DNA of 64,000 nucleotides. It comes from Paenibacillus tyrphae (GTDB taxonomy: Bacteria > Bacillota > Bacilli > Paenibacillales > NBRC-103111). The DNA lies in contig NZ_BSDJ01000005.1 of the NCBI RefSeq assembly GCF_027925525.1, positions 62,001 to 126,000 of the forward strand, given 5' to 3'. The notes under the pieces were generated by a model that was given only the letters and a program-made list of their open reading frames with translations, made no database searches and was not told the origin of the DNA. This document shows positions 63,156 through 64,000 of the stretch, one piece after another (the first letter of the stretch is position 1; each line of letters begins with the position of its first letter). Position numbers and translations under genes: made by a program.

Positions 63156-63893
63156 ATGAACACCGCGATACACCGAAAGGGGCTGCTTCTTCTCGCAGTA
63201 GCCGGCTGTTTGCTGCTGCAAAGCGCGTGCGGCGGGAATAGGCCGCAGGCCAGCCGGCCCGGCGGCGGGCTGGAGGATTACCGGCAGCAAGCCTTGTATG
63301 ACCGCGATTCCCGCAATAACGAAGACGGATCGCTTGGGGTCAAGCAGCGATGGGTAGACGAGCAGCAGGCCCGTCAAGGGAAAGAATACAGCGGACGAAA
63401 ACAACTCGATATGACGAACCGGCACTCGGCGAGTACGATGGCATTCTCGCCACAGATCGCGGAGCGGGTGAAGGGCATCTCCGGCGTCCGTGAGGCCCAG
63501 GTGCTGCTGACGGAAGTGAACGGCTATGTGGCGGTCGTTCTGGACGGTCATAGTCCGGAAGCCGAGGCGTCGCCGGACATGCTGGGGTATCAGGTAACGT
63601 CGAAAGGCGGAGTCGGGATATTCGGAGGCACCGATAAAGGTCCGAACCGGTATTCGTGGACGGAAAACGGGGGCTTGTCGACCGGAAAGGCCGATGAAAT
63701 TCGCAAGCTGGTCATGTCGATGGCGCCTACCAACATTCAGCAAGTATACGTATCGGCTAACCCGAATTTCGTGCAGCGCATCCGCTTTTATGCGAAGGAA
63801 GAGAAAGAGCGCGGCACCATGACCAATTATATGAACGAGTTCAATACGTTGATCCTGCATGTATTTCCGGACGATGCCAATACACGCAAATAA
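63156..63893 (+). CDS. YhcN/YlaJ-family sporulation lipoprotein
   Basis: A spore-associated lipoprotein, 245 residues. It has a signal with hydrophobic core and Cys in LQSACGG (an atypical lipobox, Gln at -3), then a linker, and a domain with FSPQIAERVKGISGVREAQVLLTEVNGYVAVVLDG characteristic of the family. GGAGGGAC lies upstream of ATG 63156; the frame from 63114 has no ribosome site. A terminator follows. Confidence 0.88.
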   Translation: MNTAIHRKGLLLLAVAGCLLLQSACGGNRPQASRPGGGLEDYRQQALYDRDSRNNEDGSLGVKQRWVDEQQARQGKEYSGRKQLDMTNRHSASTMAFSPQIAERVKGISGVREAQVLLTEVNGYVAVVLDGHSPEAEASPDMLGYQVTSKGGVGIFGGTDKGPNRYSWTENGGLSTGKADEIRKLVMSMAPTNIQQVYVSANPNFVQRIRFYAKEEKERGTMTNYMNEFNTLILHVFPDDANTRK

Positions 63894-63907
63894 CGATGCC
63901 GCCGTAT

Positions 63908-63967
63908 GCAAAAAAAATCCGGTCGGTCGCAACGCTTGACAAGGTTGCGTACCCGGCCGGATTTTTT
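63908..63967 (+). terminator. Terminator of the YhcN/YlaJ-like gene
   Basis: AAAAATCCGGtCGG...CCGGCCGGATTTTT pairs over a long imperfect stem with an inner CGCAAC/GTTGCG stem, ending in T6. Confidence 0.88.
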
Positions 63968-64000
63968 ATGGTTGATAAAAGTGCGTAGTTGGTGAGCCCG

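Overview
The window is chromosomal DNA from a spore-forming low-GC-lineage Gram-positive, most likely a member of the Paenibacillaceae. The evidence is the gene order miaA-hfq ... spoVK-hflX-ynbB-glnR-glnA ... lexA-yneA, sporulation genes (spoVK, tlp, a YhcN/YlaJ lipoprotein, kapB), strong AGGAGG-type ribosome sites, many TTG/GTG starts and a fairly GC-rich coding sequence. No rRNA, tRNA, CRISPR array, prophage or intact insertion sequence was recognised.

Layout. 1-7.8 kb: miaA (5' end outside the window), hfq, a class A penicillin-binding protein with a long low-complexity tail, a PpiB-like lipoprotein, an esterase, a Fos-like VOC protein, a YdcF-like protein, tatA and a GNAT enzyme. 7.85-10.7 kb: an AT-richer, partly decayed stretch holding spoVK and a RimJ-like acetyltransferase among gene remnants: a HAD phosphatase fragment, a small ORF broken by TGA, and a serine-recombinase tail. 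10.7-15.3 kb: hflX, a methionine-gamma-lyase-like gene, glnR and glnA. 15.5-18.6 kb: divergent lexA and yneA sharing four LexA boxes, then ynzC-like and small genes and a HAD hydrolase. 18.7-24.5 kb: mtnD, metH, rnz and tlp. 24.6-28.6 kb: an LrgA/LrgB pair, then a three-gene unit with an OlsB-like N-acyltransferase, an LpxL-like acyltransferase and a membrane hydrolase. 28.6-37.8 kb: a small gene behind tandem Spo0A boxes, then the DNA-repair run mrfA-mrfB-fpg/nei-nfo from a promoter carrying a LexA-like box, followed by a cyclic-phosphate receiver protein, an ABC ATPase and two methyltransferases.

38-49.6 kb is a complete Tad/Flp pilus operon: CpaE/TadZ, CpaF ATPase, TadB, TadC, Flp pilin, three TadE/TadG-like pseudopilins and a prepilin peptidase. 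It ends in an FHA-domain membrane protein and a PP2C phosphatase, and is preceded by a promoter and an attenuator-like hairpin. 49.6-57.4 kb carries three ABC-F translation factors (YfmM, YfmR, YkpA types) interleaved with a Dabb protein, a membrane protein, an ASCH protein and an M42 peptidase. 57.5-64 kb: a small basic protein, a thioredoxin-like protein, kapB with a histidine kinase and NarL-type regulator, an oxidoreductase, a TRIC-family channel, a hypothetical protein and a spore lipoprotein.

The most interesting items are the likely SOS-controlled mrfAB-fpg-nfo cluster, the putative aminolipid acyltransferase pair in a Gram-positive, the Tad operon with an attached phospho-signalling module and leader hairpin, and the kapB-kinase-regulator unit.
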